Below, in pieces: positions 10,765 through 22,205 of a DNA stretch of 64,000 bases. Under the pieces are notes generated by a model. That model was not told the origin of the DNA and did no database searches. It saw nothing but the letters and a program-made list of their open reading frames with translations. The position numbers were made by a program, and so were the translations under genes. Location: contig CM070576.1 of the NCBI GenBank assembly GCA_036346355.1, forward strand, positions 54,173,712 through 54,237,711. Direction: 5' to 3'. Source of the stretch: Rhipidocladum racemiflorum (taxonomy: Eukaryota; Streptophyta; Magnoliopsida; Poales; Poaceae). Positions within the stretch are counted from its first letter, which is position 1. The number at the start of each line of letters is the position of its first letter.

Positions 10765-11421
10765 GTTTAAATCGTACAACACGACAATTTGGTCAGCTTG
10801 GGCTCCGCTGAGTTGCAAAATCTTCTTACGCTTGCGCAAAGAAAATCGACTTTGGACAAAGACAACGCTCAGATACGAGGGTGGCCAAACCAGTATTTTT
10901 GCCAAATGTGCTATCGAAGTTTGGAAACGGATTTTCATCTTTTCGTAGACTGCCCCCAATTCTGAGAGTTTTGGGTTGACATCGCGAATTGGACACGCTT
11001 ACCTTCGCTCAAGCCAGAACATTGGGAGCCGTCGTCCAGTTTAGAACAGTGGACTTCACAGCACGTCGATAACCACTCAGATTGCAAAAAGGGAGTTAAA
11101 AGCCTGATCATCCTTATTTGCTGGCATTGGTGGAAAGAGCGAAACAACAGAATTTTTCGCTGCACTTCGAAATCAAATGACGAATTGCTTCAAGCAGTTA
11201 AGGATCGTGCCTCTTCTTTGGGCCCTTCTTTGGAGCACGAGGAATTAAAAAGTTGTTGCATCGTCTAGTGTAACGCAAGCTTTAGCTCTTTTGTTTTTTC
11301 CTTTCTTTCTCTTTTCCTCTTTCCGTTTCGTCTCCTTAGTGTTTCCTTAGTGCAGTTTTCCTGCACTATGTACTTCAATTTTCCCTTCTTAATATGAGCT
11401 TCGGCTTTTCAAAAAAAAAAA
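10765..11421 (+). mobile_element. 3' end of a LINE (L1-type), 5'-truncated
   Basis: The translation shows the zinc-binding region found after LINE reverse transcriptases: IWSAWAPLSCKIFLRLRKEN, then after a frameshift near 10880 a CQMC...FHLFVDCP pattern (C-x2-C, H, C), then ICWHWWKERNNRIF. It is followed by a pyrimidine-rich 3' tail and an A tract (about 11409-11420), as expected for a LINE 3' end. Everything upstream of the zinc-finger region is missing, the usual 5' truncation. No target-site duplication was confirmed. Confidence 0.75.
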
Positions 11422-12161
11422 AGGATGAAGCCGTGGAACTCCAATCCGGTCGCCACGCAGTCGCGCCGCCGGGAACCGATGCAGCCCCGGATCCGTCCGC
11501 CGTTGCCAATCCCTTCCGCTCTCACGCCATCGCCCCCTTCCGCAGTTCCGCTCTCTCGCTGCCGTCCCCTTTCGCTCTCGCGCCGCCGCCCCCTTCCCCT
11601 TCTCTCGGTTCATCTTGCTGCTGAGTGATGGTAGGGATTACCAGGGGCTTCTTTGTGGAGCGGGGAGGGAAATTTGGTAGCAAAATAGCGCGCAAGGGGG
11701 GCAAATTTGCCGCCATCTACGATTCCTGGCGCCAAAAAAAATCCACCCACATGAGATCTCCCAAGCGCCGGCACCCACCATACAACGCGGCAGATGCTGT
11801 CTATAACTCTATATGGCTTCGGGCAACGAGCTCGCACCGTCGTCTCGCGAGGCGACGACCTTGTGCTCTTTCTTCTTTCTCTCCCCTCTTTTTTCTGCCA
11901 TGTTGCCATACAGACGGCATCATAAATGGCGTTGTACATGCCATATATCATTGTACATACAGTCTAATTATATAAGAGATTATTACAGATAGCTATATAG
12001 ACAATCTGATGTATAAGTTATCTTTAGTACTGTCTGTAGATGCTATAAAAGTATATTATAGATAGCTGCTGTCTATACTAATATACAAGCAGTAATAGGC
12101 CCGAACCCAACTTAGCCCAAGAAGATTCGCCATCAATGACAGAAGCAATGAACATGCACAC
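11422..12161. other. Intergenic, no gene recognised
   Basis: 11425-11630 is GC-rich and open in two frames but shows only low-complexity S/P/R-rich peptide. 11930-12095 is AT-rich with GATAGCTATATAGACAATCTG / GATAGCTGCTGTCTATA motifs resembling 10140-10335, probably MITE debris. Confidence 0.3.
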
Positions 12162-12310
12162 CTAATTATAATAAGCATGCAAGGTCTTCTCCTTCCACCC
12201 CTTCTGCTTCTCCGCCAGCGACTCCCACGCCACCCTCTCCAGTCCTGCTCCGCCGTGTGGTAGTAGATGCCCGACCGGTACTGCGTCCCGACGTCGTTGC
12301 CCTGATGCAT
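12162..12310 (-). pseudogene. Peptide methionine sulfoxide reductase A (MsrA) fragment
   Basis: The minus strand encodes MHQGNDVGTQYRSGIYYHTAEQ, matching the MsrA core block (family consensus QGNDVGTQYRS-I-Y). A frameshift puts the continuation ERVAWESLAEKQKGWKEK in another frame. MsrA repairs oxidised methionine, but the N-terminal catalytic cysteine region (GCFWG type) is absent and no other exons were found. It is therefore a short relic, probably one captured or duplicated exon, and is not expected to be functional. Confidence 0.6.
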
Positions 12311-12575
12311 GGCCGGAGTAAACGCAGGTGAGATTCACCGGGGGGGAGAGAGGTGCCAAGACCGAACCGAATTAGTGCCAGATTAAAATGATTAATCGCA
12401 ACACAGTAGACCGGTCTCTACTCTCTATCTCGTTGTCAAATTAGTGGTGGTAATTAAAGCTTTCTGATGGGGTGTCCAATTGCTTATGAGTTGGGCTCTG
12501 CAAGTGTGCCCAAGAACATATCCTGCCACATGTTTGTCTACTAGTTTTGGGACCAAGCAGCTAGCAATTTTATAA

Positions 12576-12785
12576 GGGTTTTGATAACTTTTATTCGGAT
12601 GTTTTCTTTAGCAATCATCATCCAAATTCCTGGCCATTGGAGTTATTTTGAGATCGATGCACGCTCCTCCGAATTCGATGTGGGTAACTATGTTTTGATC
12701 AGACGGATGTGTTTTTTGACCGCACGGTCCAAAATTTTAATGTTTTTTGGGACAAAAAACATCCGGATGATGCCTATACACTCCA
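12576..12785 (+). mobile_element. MITE with 8-bp TSD, copy 1 (210 bp)
   Basis: It starts GGGTTTTGATAACTTT and ends CCTATACACTCCA. It is flanked by a perfect 8-bp direct repeat TTTTATAA (12568-12575 and 12786-12793). The same sequence occurs reverse-complemented at 46104-46309, also with an 8-bp duplication, so the ends are confirmed by two independent copies. The 8-bp duplication suggests hAT. The terminal inverted repeats are weak. Confidence 0.75.
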
Positions 12786-13879
12786 TTTTATAATACATTA
12801 ATACAAATTAACAATTGTATTTCAGAATTGTACTCCACAGATCAACATGTGATGGTCGTGAGTTAATAATTCGATTTGGCATGGTTAGTTGGGAGTTGAG
12901 ACATCTCCAGTAGTCCAGTTGCATATACACTACACTGTTAAGTGTTAATTTAGATGTTGATGTTTTTTCTGTACGAAAAGATGATGCCAAATTATAAAGT
13001 TGGCACTTGTTACAGGCAATTTTCCTGTTTAGTACGTTGGTATGTCAGGAGAAGTTCTGACTTCTGACCTAACATCTTATTCAGTCAATCTCCAGAGAAA
13101 ATAATAATAAATAAGAATAAAACGATCGATGCTCAAGACCAGGAGGTCCTTAGGTCGAGCTTATCAATATAATTGGTTTGCCTTTGTCTAACAAACCATA
13201 GATTAAAAATGAAGGAAATGAGATTGTATTTTTATTGATTCACGAGTTCTTTATAGAGTACAAACTTTTGATTGGAGAACTTAAAAATACTAATGCTAAT
13301 ATCCTGTGTCTGATCATTTTTCTTCTTGAATTCTTGCGAAAGCCTCCTATTTATAGCAGATAAAGGGATGACAGTTGTTATCTTCTAATAGATGTCTTCC
13401 AGCCAAAAAGCATCTTCTCGTCAAAGTCGTCTTCTTGTTAAAAGAGGTATTTTGATAAATAGACGTCTCTTCGTAGAGAGTAACTTTCAATCGATTGTCT
13501 ATAACTGTCAGAGAAAATGTCTTTCCGTACGCTTGTCTTATGCGGAGGTAACTTCCTTCCCGACCTCAACTAGGTCGGGACGAAGGCTCCCCATAACGAA
13601 CATTTATGCCGGTTGGAGTGATTGAAAGAGTTATCCTTGACCATCATAGGTTATATTTGGTCGGAGTAACTATATGAACTATCCCAATCAGTGTGCACAT
13701 AGCTGATCAGGGTAAAGAGGATATTCTTTATTTTTGACTAGTATTTTGTACATTGGTTGGGAGTATTTTCACGTGACTAAATTTACCTCTGGTTGGAATC
13801 ATATTAAGGTAATAGACATTGGCCCTTATTTTTACTATATGAGCTCTTTTTACTTATAAAATCGTAGATTCAAAAATAG
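12786..13879. other. Intergenic AT-rich stretch
   Basis: No coding pattern, RNA gene or clean repeat border was found. The sequence around 13300-13640 (rich in GTCTTC and GGTCGGGA blocks) resembles degraded retrotransposon DNA. Confidence 0.3.
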
Positions 13880-14900
13880 AATAGGGTATATTAATCGTCG
13901 TCAGAAGCGTTGTAAAGCCTAGTCGATTAAGGACCGATCTGAGTTTCGCTGAATGTAAAGCCTAATTGTACTACCACGAGTCTGGAATGGGACAGACCTG
14001 GCTAGCCATATTAAATCATACCATGGATAGTCTTGCCAATTGGAGGTAGTAGTGTGGTGAAAACGTGAGGCTGCCACTTTGGCGCAAGAGGGGGCTTCTG
14101 AATAGAGGGATTCTTTCAGCGGTGAAACCTTAGCGGACATGATTACATGTATGAATTTTTATAGGGGTCTTGTTGTGATTTTCTCTGTCACTCACCAAAG
14201 GAAGTGTGCTGACACAAGGGGAATATCACGTCTTGTGGGTAAAGTTGTACAACCTCTGCAGAGTGTCAAACTAATCGATTAGTCACGCCCGCGGTTATGG
14301 GCATGCCAAGCAATCCATTCTCAGATTAGGATTTGCTAAATTAAATTTTGGTTTACAAAAATGATGATGGGATGGAGGGAGTCCATCATGGGTAAAACTT
14401 GGACGATTCCAGGAGTGATTTCTGAGTTATAAAGAAAAATACATAGAATTGAGTTTCTTATAAATTATGCCATTTAAAATTAATTAGAATGTTTATTAAA
14501 ATGTTGCTTTACGCTTAAATAAACCATATAGCCATCCTTGGTTGCTTGTACATTTATATTGCATTTCCGGTGTGGTTTGCTCAGTACGCTAGTACTCACC
14601 CTTGCTTAATTTACTGCTTCAGAGGAGGAGTACCACGATGGTGAGGATCAGTTGGACTAGGCCGTGCCCCCAGTCGATTGCCTGTGGCAAATAAATTGGG
14701 CTCTATTTAATTGTTCTTCAGTTCCGCTGTTTTCATCTAGTCGTTTATTTATTTGTTGGCCTGCGCGCCTTTTCATTTGTAACTCTGAATATTTAATGTT
14801 AATAAAGAGCGATGGATATGCTACGGTTTCATTTCTACTGTTTGTACTAGCATTTTACGGACTAGTACAGAATACACAGGGGATTTCAGAGGTGTTATTT
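13880..14900 (+). mobile_element. Ty3/gypsy-type LTR relic
   Basis: It contains the block CTTGTGGGTAAAGTTG / CCTCTGCAGAGT (about 14236-14275) that also occurs on the minus strand at 190-235, and a distal part with GAGGAGTACCACGATGGTGAGG (split across 14624-14646) followed by GGATCAGTTGGACTAGGCC, a composition I know from grass gypsy LTRs. The 3' edge is placed near TTTCAGAGGTGTTA (about 14885-14898). No internal coding region or partner LTR lies next to it, so it is a solo or truncated LTR. The borders are approximate. Confidence 0.5.
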
Positions 14901-14935
14901 CGGGATCCGACAAAGAACTACCCTTTTCCTTAGTG

Positions 14936-15233
14936 GAGTATGATGGCTTTAGATCTTTTGTGGCTAGCTTAAACCCAATATTCATAATGGTATCTAGAAC
15001 AACTGCTCAAACTGATTGTATTACATCTTATAAGGATCATAGGTCAGATTTGCTAAATCTTTTGAATAACTGTAATTCTAGGGTATTATTGACCGCCCAC
15101 ATGTGGACATCAAACCAGAATCTAGGATACTTATGCATTACTTGTCATTTTATTGACAATGAATGGAATATCCAAAAGAGAATTATAAGATTTTGTTCAG
15201 TTTTTTCTATTGCAAACAAACTAGACTTGCCGC
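14936..15233 (+). pseudogene. hAT transposase fragment (RICESLEEPER-like)
   Basis: The open frame (about 100 residues) reads FRSFVASLNPIFIMVSRTTA, then LLNNCNSRVLLTAHMWTS, then GYLCITCHFIDNEWNIQKRI. These are the consecutive conserved blocks of the N-terminal half of the catalytic region of plant hAT transposases (SLNP-F---SRTT, ---T-D-WTS, GY-C-TAHFID--W-LQKRI). The usual aspartate before WTS is replaced (AHMWTS), and the BED finger and dimerisation domain are missing. It is a dead fragment. A poly-C/poly-A/GAA simple repeat follows directly. Confidence 0.75.
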
Positions 15234-16842
15234 CAAACCCCCCCCCCCCTCCCCCCCCAAAAAAAAAAAAAAAGAAGAAGAAGAAGAAGAAAAAAAGCTT
15301 AGCCGGCGTGCACCATAAAAGTGGCCCGCAAAAACTTATTCCTGCCGACTAGAGCGGGCCGTCCGCCACCAGCCCACTTGCATCCTCACTTCCTGAGACC
15401 CCCTCCTATCGCTTCCCTTTTATATTTCCCCGCCTCTCCAATTCTCCATACAACCCTTATGAGTAACGGCCATCACTGCCCTGCGAACACCGCCGCCGCC
15501 CGCCACTATCATCTCATCTCCGGTCATGACTGACGACAACGCCCACGGCCCACCTCCTCTGTCACAGGCTTCCTACCATCGATCGTCTGCACCACCAACT
15601 CTAGTGGCATCATCACCGTTGGACACCCCTCCCAACCCTAAAACCTGACTCAGTGATCTTGATCACATTGCCATATGCCACCCTTCGAGCCCGCCGAAAT
15701 CTGTACTCAAGGTCCAATGAACTCTGCAACCTAACCTTAGTTGTTCCCGATCCCTAACCACTGCTGAACCTTGCCGGAAGAAAATTAAGGATGTTGCGCC
15801 GCTGGAGCATGAATCCCGATGGACATTTAGAGGTCATAAATACTATTTATATTCGAAAGAAAAGAAAATAAACCATATGATATATTTCTAGCGAAATCCG
15901 TGTGTACTTGAAGTAGAACGGTCAATAAAAGGTTAATAACTAGGCAATTTTAGATGCATACGTACCACTACAACTGTGCAAACTCGTTCGTCTAGCATAG
16001 AGACGAATTAAGTCCATGACTTCATGCGATGGAGTTCAAATGTCCGATCAGGCCGTGCCACGAAGGGGATGTGATGTAATACCGCGAATGTATGCCATGG
16101 TTGCACGCGCCGCCTAGACGGATCGTTTGATTCGTCGATCGGCCGGTCACCGGTGTGGTGTCGTCGTTTCCAAGTCCGGTGCCTGCGAGCAAACAGAGAT
16201 ATATTCGCGGGCGGCGTTTGCGTGGATCTCGGCCGGCCGGCGGTGCTCCAGTTGGGGTCCAATCCAATAATACGCGAATATATTAACAAAGAGTACATCA
16301 TGTATGATGTCGCGTCAGATTTATGTACAAAATTGGATGCAAAAACATCGTATTAATTATGTCTGCGCGTGTAGCCGTGCTACTGGTTTATCAAGTCCTG
16401 CTGCTCCTGCGAAACTCCGGTCTGATACCTTATATTTGATTGATCCAAGGATTACTCCATTGGTCAGCCATCTATTCTCCAAGACTCGAGCAGCCGAATG
16501 AATCTGTATTCTGTAGTCGCTGATGCGCTGTTAGTGTAACGTCCCGCGACGAAGGAATTCGCTAAACCACATGTTTCGGTAACCATCCAGCTTGAGCTCC
16601 ATGTACAGACATGGTGACAAGTGACAAGGACATCACTTGGAAAAATTGGATCAGAATGGGGAAAAAAATCACTCACCACACTAGCACTCATATCATCCTG
16701 TCCTGTTCTTTACCTCACACCAAATGCCCCGATAGCGACGTAGTCGGTACATGCACCGAGTGGTACCCGCTCAAGCTGGCTAGCCATGTGATAGGAGCTA
16801 AGTTTGTCACTTCCTGCCACGACTCTATTTTTCTCTCTAGGG
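15234..16842. other. Intergenic; simple repeat then no recognisable gene
   Basis: 15238-15298 is a low-complexity run (C-rich, then A-rich, then GAA repeats). The rest has short ORFs without recognisable domains. 15360-15600 is C-rich and 16100-16260 GC-rich. Confidence 0.3.
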
Positions 16843-17110
16843 TAAGGATCAAAATCCTAGTGAAATTCTACGAAATGTCGGATTTTGGACTCCCAAATTT
16901 TATAACCCCGACGAAAGTAAAAAAAATTGAAAAAAAAATTCAAAATGCTACAGTACCTAAAATCTCGGCAAGGTCTCGGTAAATTTAACTGAAATTTTAG
17001 TTTTTTGACCAAATTTGATCGGATTGGATTCTTCACGTCGTTTTTCATATGAGATAGTCAGATTTCGGAGGGTGACGAGATGTGAACCGAAAATAAAATT
17101 TGAAACCTTA
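16843..17110. mobile_element. Short hAT-like MITE, 268 bp, perfect 8-bp TSD
   Basis: The left end is TAAGGATCAAAATCC and the right end reverse-complements to TAAGGTTTCAAATTTT. The flanks are CTCTAGGG on both sides (16835-16842 and 17111-17118), a perfect 8-bp duplication. It shares terminal and internal style ('aaatctcgg', 'gaaattttag') with 58110-59445. Non-coding. Confidence 0.8.
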
Positions 17111-17749
17111 CTCTAGGGTAGGACCCTCGACTGAAACCCGCGTCTCCCTTCCCTCCTCTCATTTCAAGCTCCTCAGTCCTCACAACAACAAAAACCGCCA
17201 CCATTACCGTATATCTCTAGAGCCGGCCGGCACCCTTTCTGCCGGTCATCAGTAGGTGCTCCTCTCCACATCGACGTTGTCTTCGTTCTATTCGTTTTGC
17301 CCTCTGCGTGCTCCTGCTATCGCCCTCCTCCTCCTCCTCTGTCTGTGTGATGTCGCCGTCTGGGCGCAGTGGCACGGGGCCCTCCGGCTCGGTGGTTAGC
17401 GGCAGGAAGTCACGTTTAATTATCGTTCGTACTCCGTCTCCATGTGAGACACTCGATTTGATTCGCTTATCGTGTGACGTCGACTGAAATTGATACCCTA
17501 CCTCGCCTATCGATCTGTTCCACCAACGCCGTTGGCTATCCGCGAAACAATCGAGCATCTGACGCTAACATCACGGTGGGTGCTAACCATCCGATTAGAA
17601 ATTAGTGTTATCGTTTTCTTGTGAGATAAAAAATAAGTGCTTTCTAGTCTAGTTTACTTCAGTCAAATTGATTTAACTCTGACCAATAATATATATAAGT
17701 ATCTAGATCGATAGTATAAAAAAATAAAATAAAGAACTTCAGATTAATA
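17111..17749. other. Intergenic, no gene recognised
   Basis: A GC-balanced stretch (17200-17560) has a minus-strand open frame of 113 codons with low-complexity basic and acidic content and no domain. The last 150 bp are AT-rich. Confidence 0.3.
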
Positions 17750-17972
17750 CTCCATTCGCCCAAATTGTAAGGCGTATATCTTCTTGGCACATAAACTAAA
17801 TAGATATTAAAAATGGCTTGATTACCAGAAATTATTAGCACTAAGCGCTATATTCAATGCATACGTGTGAAGAATATAAAGTAAGATAGATATTTATTAG
17901 GGACATAGATGGAGCATCACACTAAATTTTGCATCAAAATATAAAATACAACTTATATTTATAGGTGAAACT

Positions 17973-18190
17973 TGTTAGGAAATTCTGTTTCCTATCTCAT
18001 CTGGACTCTTCCTTATCTCTAGCAGAACCGCTATATATAGGAGGCATGGGCTACCCCTTTGTACACACAAGCAATCAGAATAATAAAGCAGAGCATTTCC
18101 TCCTCATATTGTGTCTCTCTCCCTCTCTCTGTTCTCCAATTTAGATCTATTAGGCAACCCCGGACTATTTGATAGCGAGGTTGTCTAACA
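17973..18190 (+). repeat. 5' LTR of Copia element
   Basis: 218 bp, TG...CA, with a TATA-like CTATATATAGG (about 18029-18040) and an AATAAAG polyadenylation-like signal (about 18078). Identical to the 3' LTR except at five positions. Confidence 0.95.
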
Positions 18191-18205
18191 CGTTATCAGC
18201 ACGAA
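18191..18205 (+). other. Primer-binding site of Copia element
   Basis: CGTTATCAGCACGA lies directly after the LTR end. The same motif follows the LTR end at 24545, supporting common lineage and primer use. Confidence 0.7.
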
Positions 18206-19996
18206 GCTCTTACGGAGAAAAATTGAAAGGTGAGAAAAAGACAAGAAGTGAAGGATCGTCGACAACGACGAACGACTACTACCGGCGATTGATCGTCCGA
18301 TCCGATCTGCAATCAACTCGTCACCACGTCGGCATCCACTCGGATTGCCGAAAAAAAGTCCTACGCGACTCTATCCTACGCGATAGCCAACACTTACGGC
18401 ATCAAGAACGTAAGTCGAAAAATCTTGCAGATTGTTTCGCTAGATGCATAGATCTAATCTATTGTTAGAGAACGGAGATTGTTTGCTCTAATCTGCCGTT
18501 TGTGAACTAGATTGAAAGGTGAGAATCGGGTGATTGAATCTAATGGCTCGCTTGTATTTGCATCTAATCTACGTATCTAGTAGCACGAAGCTACGATTTG
18601 AAGCGACATTACAGATCGATGTTACACAAGAAATTAAATGCATCTGCAATATGTAGCACAAAGCTACTGTAGAACGACGGCACGAAGCCACCACCGGCAC
18701 GTACGTCCTCTGGACCGTTTCCTGCAAATAGCGTGCTAGTTGCATGTGGCTTTGCCCCTTGCTAATGAGAGTACGTGCTAGTTCTGCATGGCTTTGCATG
18801 GCATGTGGCTTTGCATGCTCGCAAGTGGTTTGCTAGATTTGCACTCGCATGCATGCATGAAAAACGTCTTGACCGACGGCCTGAAGTCATCATACGCTCG
18901 CAGACTTGCGCCGCGTCGCACGTAGCTGTGTCAGCTCGCCGGTCGTCGGCCTGCAGGCCATCCAGCTGGCACGCGCTTCATTGCGCGCCAACCGCCGGCC
19001 ACCATCGTCGCCACGCGCCCCACCACGCTGCCGTTCGACGCCGGCCCCGTCGCCCACCGACGCGCCGCCCGGCTGGCTCTGTCCCCATGTGCGCTCGACC
19101 GGCTTGGAGTATGTGGACGCATGGACATTGAAGTCCTGATTGAAGTCCCAGCTCCATGGACATGAAGTCCAATACTTGAAGGACTTGGAGGATTGGAAAC
19201 CAGACTCCAATCTGATTTTGGATCGTATCACGCACGGGAGGGCATGGGAAATTACCCATTTGCCCTTCCCAGTTATTATTATTATTTATTTACCGTTTTC
19301 TTGTAGAAAACTGATTAGAATTTCAGAAAATTAATTAAGAATCCGAAAAAAATGATTAGTAATCCTGAAGATTGCATAATTTGCTAGAAAATTATGATAA
19401 CATTTTTGTTCATGCCTTGGATCTGTTTTTATTTTCCTTAGCATTATGTCATGTTGATATTTGCTGAAATTCAATTTTTCTGTTGTAAAGTAATTCTGAA
19501 AATTGCTTGGAAATTAGCAGAAATTATGAAAAATGCTAGGAAAATTCCAGAATATTTCATATGGCATAAAATGAGAACATGAGCGGTTGGGATTTGATTT
19601 TGGTAATGAATAAACAGATATGAGACAATTGGTGTCTAGGAAAACACACATGAGGCTTGGTTCTTTAATTGGCACCCGGAAACGGGAAGTGCTCCCTCCC
19701 TCATGTGAGCCCTAGGGGCAGGTTGACCTGGCCAAGAGTCAAATTGATAGAGATATTCATTACCTGTTTTTGTTCCCAGCCAACAAGAATTATATAAGTT
19801 GTAATTAGACTTATGCCATGTTTAATTCATGTTGAAATTTATTTTACATTATCAAGTGATCTTTGGAAAATTGCTGTATAATTAACAGAAAATTGCCAAA
19901 TACTAAGAAAAATTCTGGAAATTCATGAGAATTTACTTTCCGCACTTTATGAATTATGCAACCGCATTGCATTAGATTACACGCAGTAATCTAATT

Positions 19997-21073
19997 ATGG
20001 AATCTTGTAAAATGCAGATGTCTGGCATTGTGAACCGTGAGTTTGAAGAACTGGCCCAGCACGGTCAGAACTACCTCACTTGGGCATCCGACGTGAAGAT
20101 CGTACTCGGCGGCAAGAAGCTCCGAGCTGCCATCGGCTTAGGGTCCTCGAAGGACGCACCACCTACTACCGAGCAGAACGATCAAGCATTGCACTTCCTC
20201 AGGCACCATCTCTCAGCCACCCTGAAGAATGAATACATGGCTGAAGAGAGTGCACTTGAGCTATGGACTGCACTCCAGAAGCGGTTCGAGAAGCTCAAGT
20301 ACACAATCTTGCCCCAAGCACAGCAGGATTGGGTTCGCCTGAGGTTTGCGGACTACAAAACAGTGGCCGAGTACAATTCTGCTTTGCACAGAATTTGTAC
20401 CAATCTCTCCTTATGTGGCAAGAAGATCACCGATGAGGAGAAGATTGAGAAAACTCTTTCCACTTTTCATCCTAATGCTATCCAGAGTGCCCGCAGCTAT
20501 CGTCAGGACGCATACAAGGAGTATAGCGAATTGATTGATGTTATGCAAGTTGCGGAATCACAAGATGACGTTATTCGCAAGAACTTCGTCTCACAGCCAC
20601 CTGGAAGGGGCATTGTACCGGAAGTCAATGCCAATAGCTATAAGGTGAAAAAGCCCGCCCACATGAAGTGGGTCAAGAAGGGTGGAAAAAAGAAACATCA
20701 GGCCAAAGGAAAGTCCATAGCCCAAAAAAAGAAGGATGATAAGGAAAAGCCGCAGGGCAAGCCGTATGGACAACAGAACCAAACGTGCTTCAAATGTGGC
20801 ACTTGGGGGCATTGGTCCAGAGTATGCCGGGAATCCAAGGAAGTGATCAATGCATATCAGGCCAAGAAGAAGGCCAAAGGAAATGCACCGGCAGAGGCAC
20901 ATTTTGCCGAAGTAGGCAATAATGATGCTATGGATATCGACACCCCACATGCTTCATCCTCACAGCCTGGCCTAGACATCAATGAAGCAGCCAAGCCCTT
21001 GGCTAATGAAGAAAACACATCTATGGATGACATAGATGCAGAAGTGAATGCATATTTTACAGATTCCGTTTAG
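19997..21073 (+). CDS. Copia Gag polyprotein (intact)
   Basis: 358 residues, uninterrupted. The N-terminal two thirds is the Copia-type gag capsid domain (UBN2-like: LTWASDVKIVL at about 28-38, ELWTALQKRFEKL at about 89-101, then an LPQAQQDWVRLRF helix). It is followed by a lysine-rich linker and a zinc knuckle CFKCGTWGHWSRVC (C-x2-C-x4-H-x4-C) near 263-276 that binds RNA. The C-terminus is acidic. It would form the virus-like particle around the element RNA. Unlike the pol region downstream, it has no stop or frameshift, which is notable for a defective element. The start at 19997 (MESCKMQMSG) could also be the second methionine at 20018 (MSGIVNREFE). Confidence 0.9.
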   Translation: MESCKMQMSGIVNREFEELAQHGQNYLTWASDVKIVLGGKKLRAAIGLGSSKDAPPTTEQNDQALHFLRHHLSATLKNEYMAEESALELWTALQKRFEKLKYTILPQAQQDWVRLRFADYKTVAEYNSALHRICTNLSLCGKKITDEEKIEKTLSTFHPNAIQSARSYRQDAYKEYSELIDVMQVAESQDDVIRKNFVSQPPGRGIVPEVNANSYKVKKPAHMKWVKKGGKKKHQAKGKSIAQKKKDDKEKPQGKPYGQQNQTCFKCGTWGHWSRVCRESKEVINAYQAKKKAKGNAPAEAHFAEVGNNDAMDIDTPHASSSQPGLDINEAAKPLANEENTSMDDIDAEVNAYFTDSV

Positions 21074-21284
21074 TGCATGAATAGCATTGCTAGCATTTTC
21101 TTTAGATTATGGTTGATTAGTCACTCTTGAATAATTGTAAGCTCTCGAAGAGCATACTTTTACTTTTCTCATGAATTGAATTACAGTTTATTCTTTTCTA
21201 GTATTCTATACTTGCAAGCAATGTTTGAATTACTTTGCCACTATCTGATTAGAATTATACTTCTTTCATTTAGAAATTGTGTAA

Positions 21285-21525
21285 CGCCCAAATGGAGAGA
21301 TATGCATTATTGATAGTGGCACAACAAATACCATCTTAAGAGAGTCGAAATATTTCCAGACGATCACGAAGAATGCTGGAAGGATTACGACAATCGCAGG
21401 AAGCAATACGCATATAATAGGCTCAGGAAGAGCGACAATTATATTGCCAATGAGTATAACTTTGGTAATTGAAGAAGCCCTCTTATACTTTGAATCAACA
21501 GGCACTCTCTTAAGTTTTCAATGAT
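21285..21525 (+). pseudogene. Copia aspartic protease region (degraded)
   Basis: Translation gives CIIDSGTTNTILRESKYF followed by a HIIGSGRATIILPM segment, the Copia retropepsin with its D-S-G catalytic triplet. It is a short open stretch separated from gag by stops and followed by a frame break near 21520. Confidence 0.75.
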
Positions 21526-21789
21526 ATCCGCGCCAATAGGTTTCACGTAGAAACCGATGAAGAAAATGGCAAAGAGCATTTATGCATTGTGAAGCACGCG
21601 GAATATGAAGAAAAAAAATGGTATTAGAAAAATATCCCTCATATGAATCTGGGTTGTACTACACGAGAATCAATACACACGCAGTGTATACTTCTTTAGA
21701 AGCTCTGAATTATTTTCCTTTATGGCATTGTATATTTAGGTCATCTTGGTCTTAGAATGATGAGAAATATAGTTAACAACTCATAAGAT

Positions 21790-22158
21790 CATGGCATTAA
21801 TGTTAAAAATTTCCCGAATCATGAATATTTTGTGTGCCATGCATGTGCCACCGGGAAATTAATAACTAGACCCTTTGTTATGAAAGTGCAAAAAGAAATC
21901 CCTGCATTCCTGAAACGCATTCAGGGGGATATTTGCGGCCCGATTCAGCCCTTGTCGGGGCCGTTTCGATACTTTATGGTGCTCATTGATGCTTCCTTGA
22001 AATGGTCGCATACATGTTTGCTGTCAACAAGGAATTATGCATTCGCAAAGCTGATCTCGCAGATCATCAGAATTAAGAATGCTTTTACAGATCTGAACCT
22101 TCCATTGGAAGAAGCCGCCAGAAATAATGTGTGCGCACACATTGGCGGAGAAAACTAA
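21790..22158 (+). pseudogene. Copia integrase fragment
   Basis: The frame reads HACATGKLITRPFVMKVQ, GDICGPIQPLSGPFRYFMVL, then IDASLKWSHTCLLSTRNYAF. This covers the end of the pre-integrase zinc finger and the first part of the integrase core, with the first aspartate (GDICGPI). It breaks at about 22085, and the DNAAEF-type second aspartate, the glutamate and the C-terminal domain are missing. What follows is reverse transcriptase, so about 1 kb has been deleted compared with related elements. Confidence 0.8.
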
Positions 22159-22205
22159 AGGAACTTGCTCCTGAAATGGGAAATAGCAATGAAGAGCAAG
22201 TAGAA

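Noticed and set aside
15238..15298. Possible poly-A end of a retrogene
   Set aside because: It is a C-run, A-run and GAA microsatellite following an hAT transposase fragment; no retrogene sequence precedes it.
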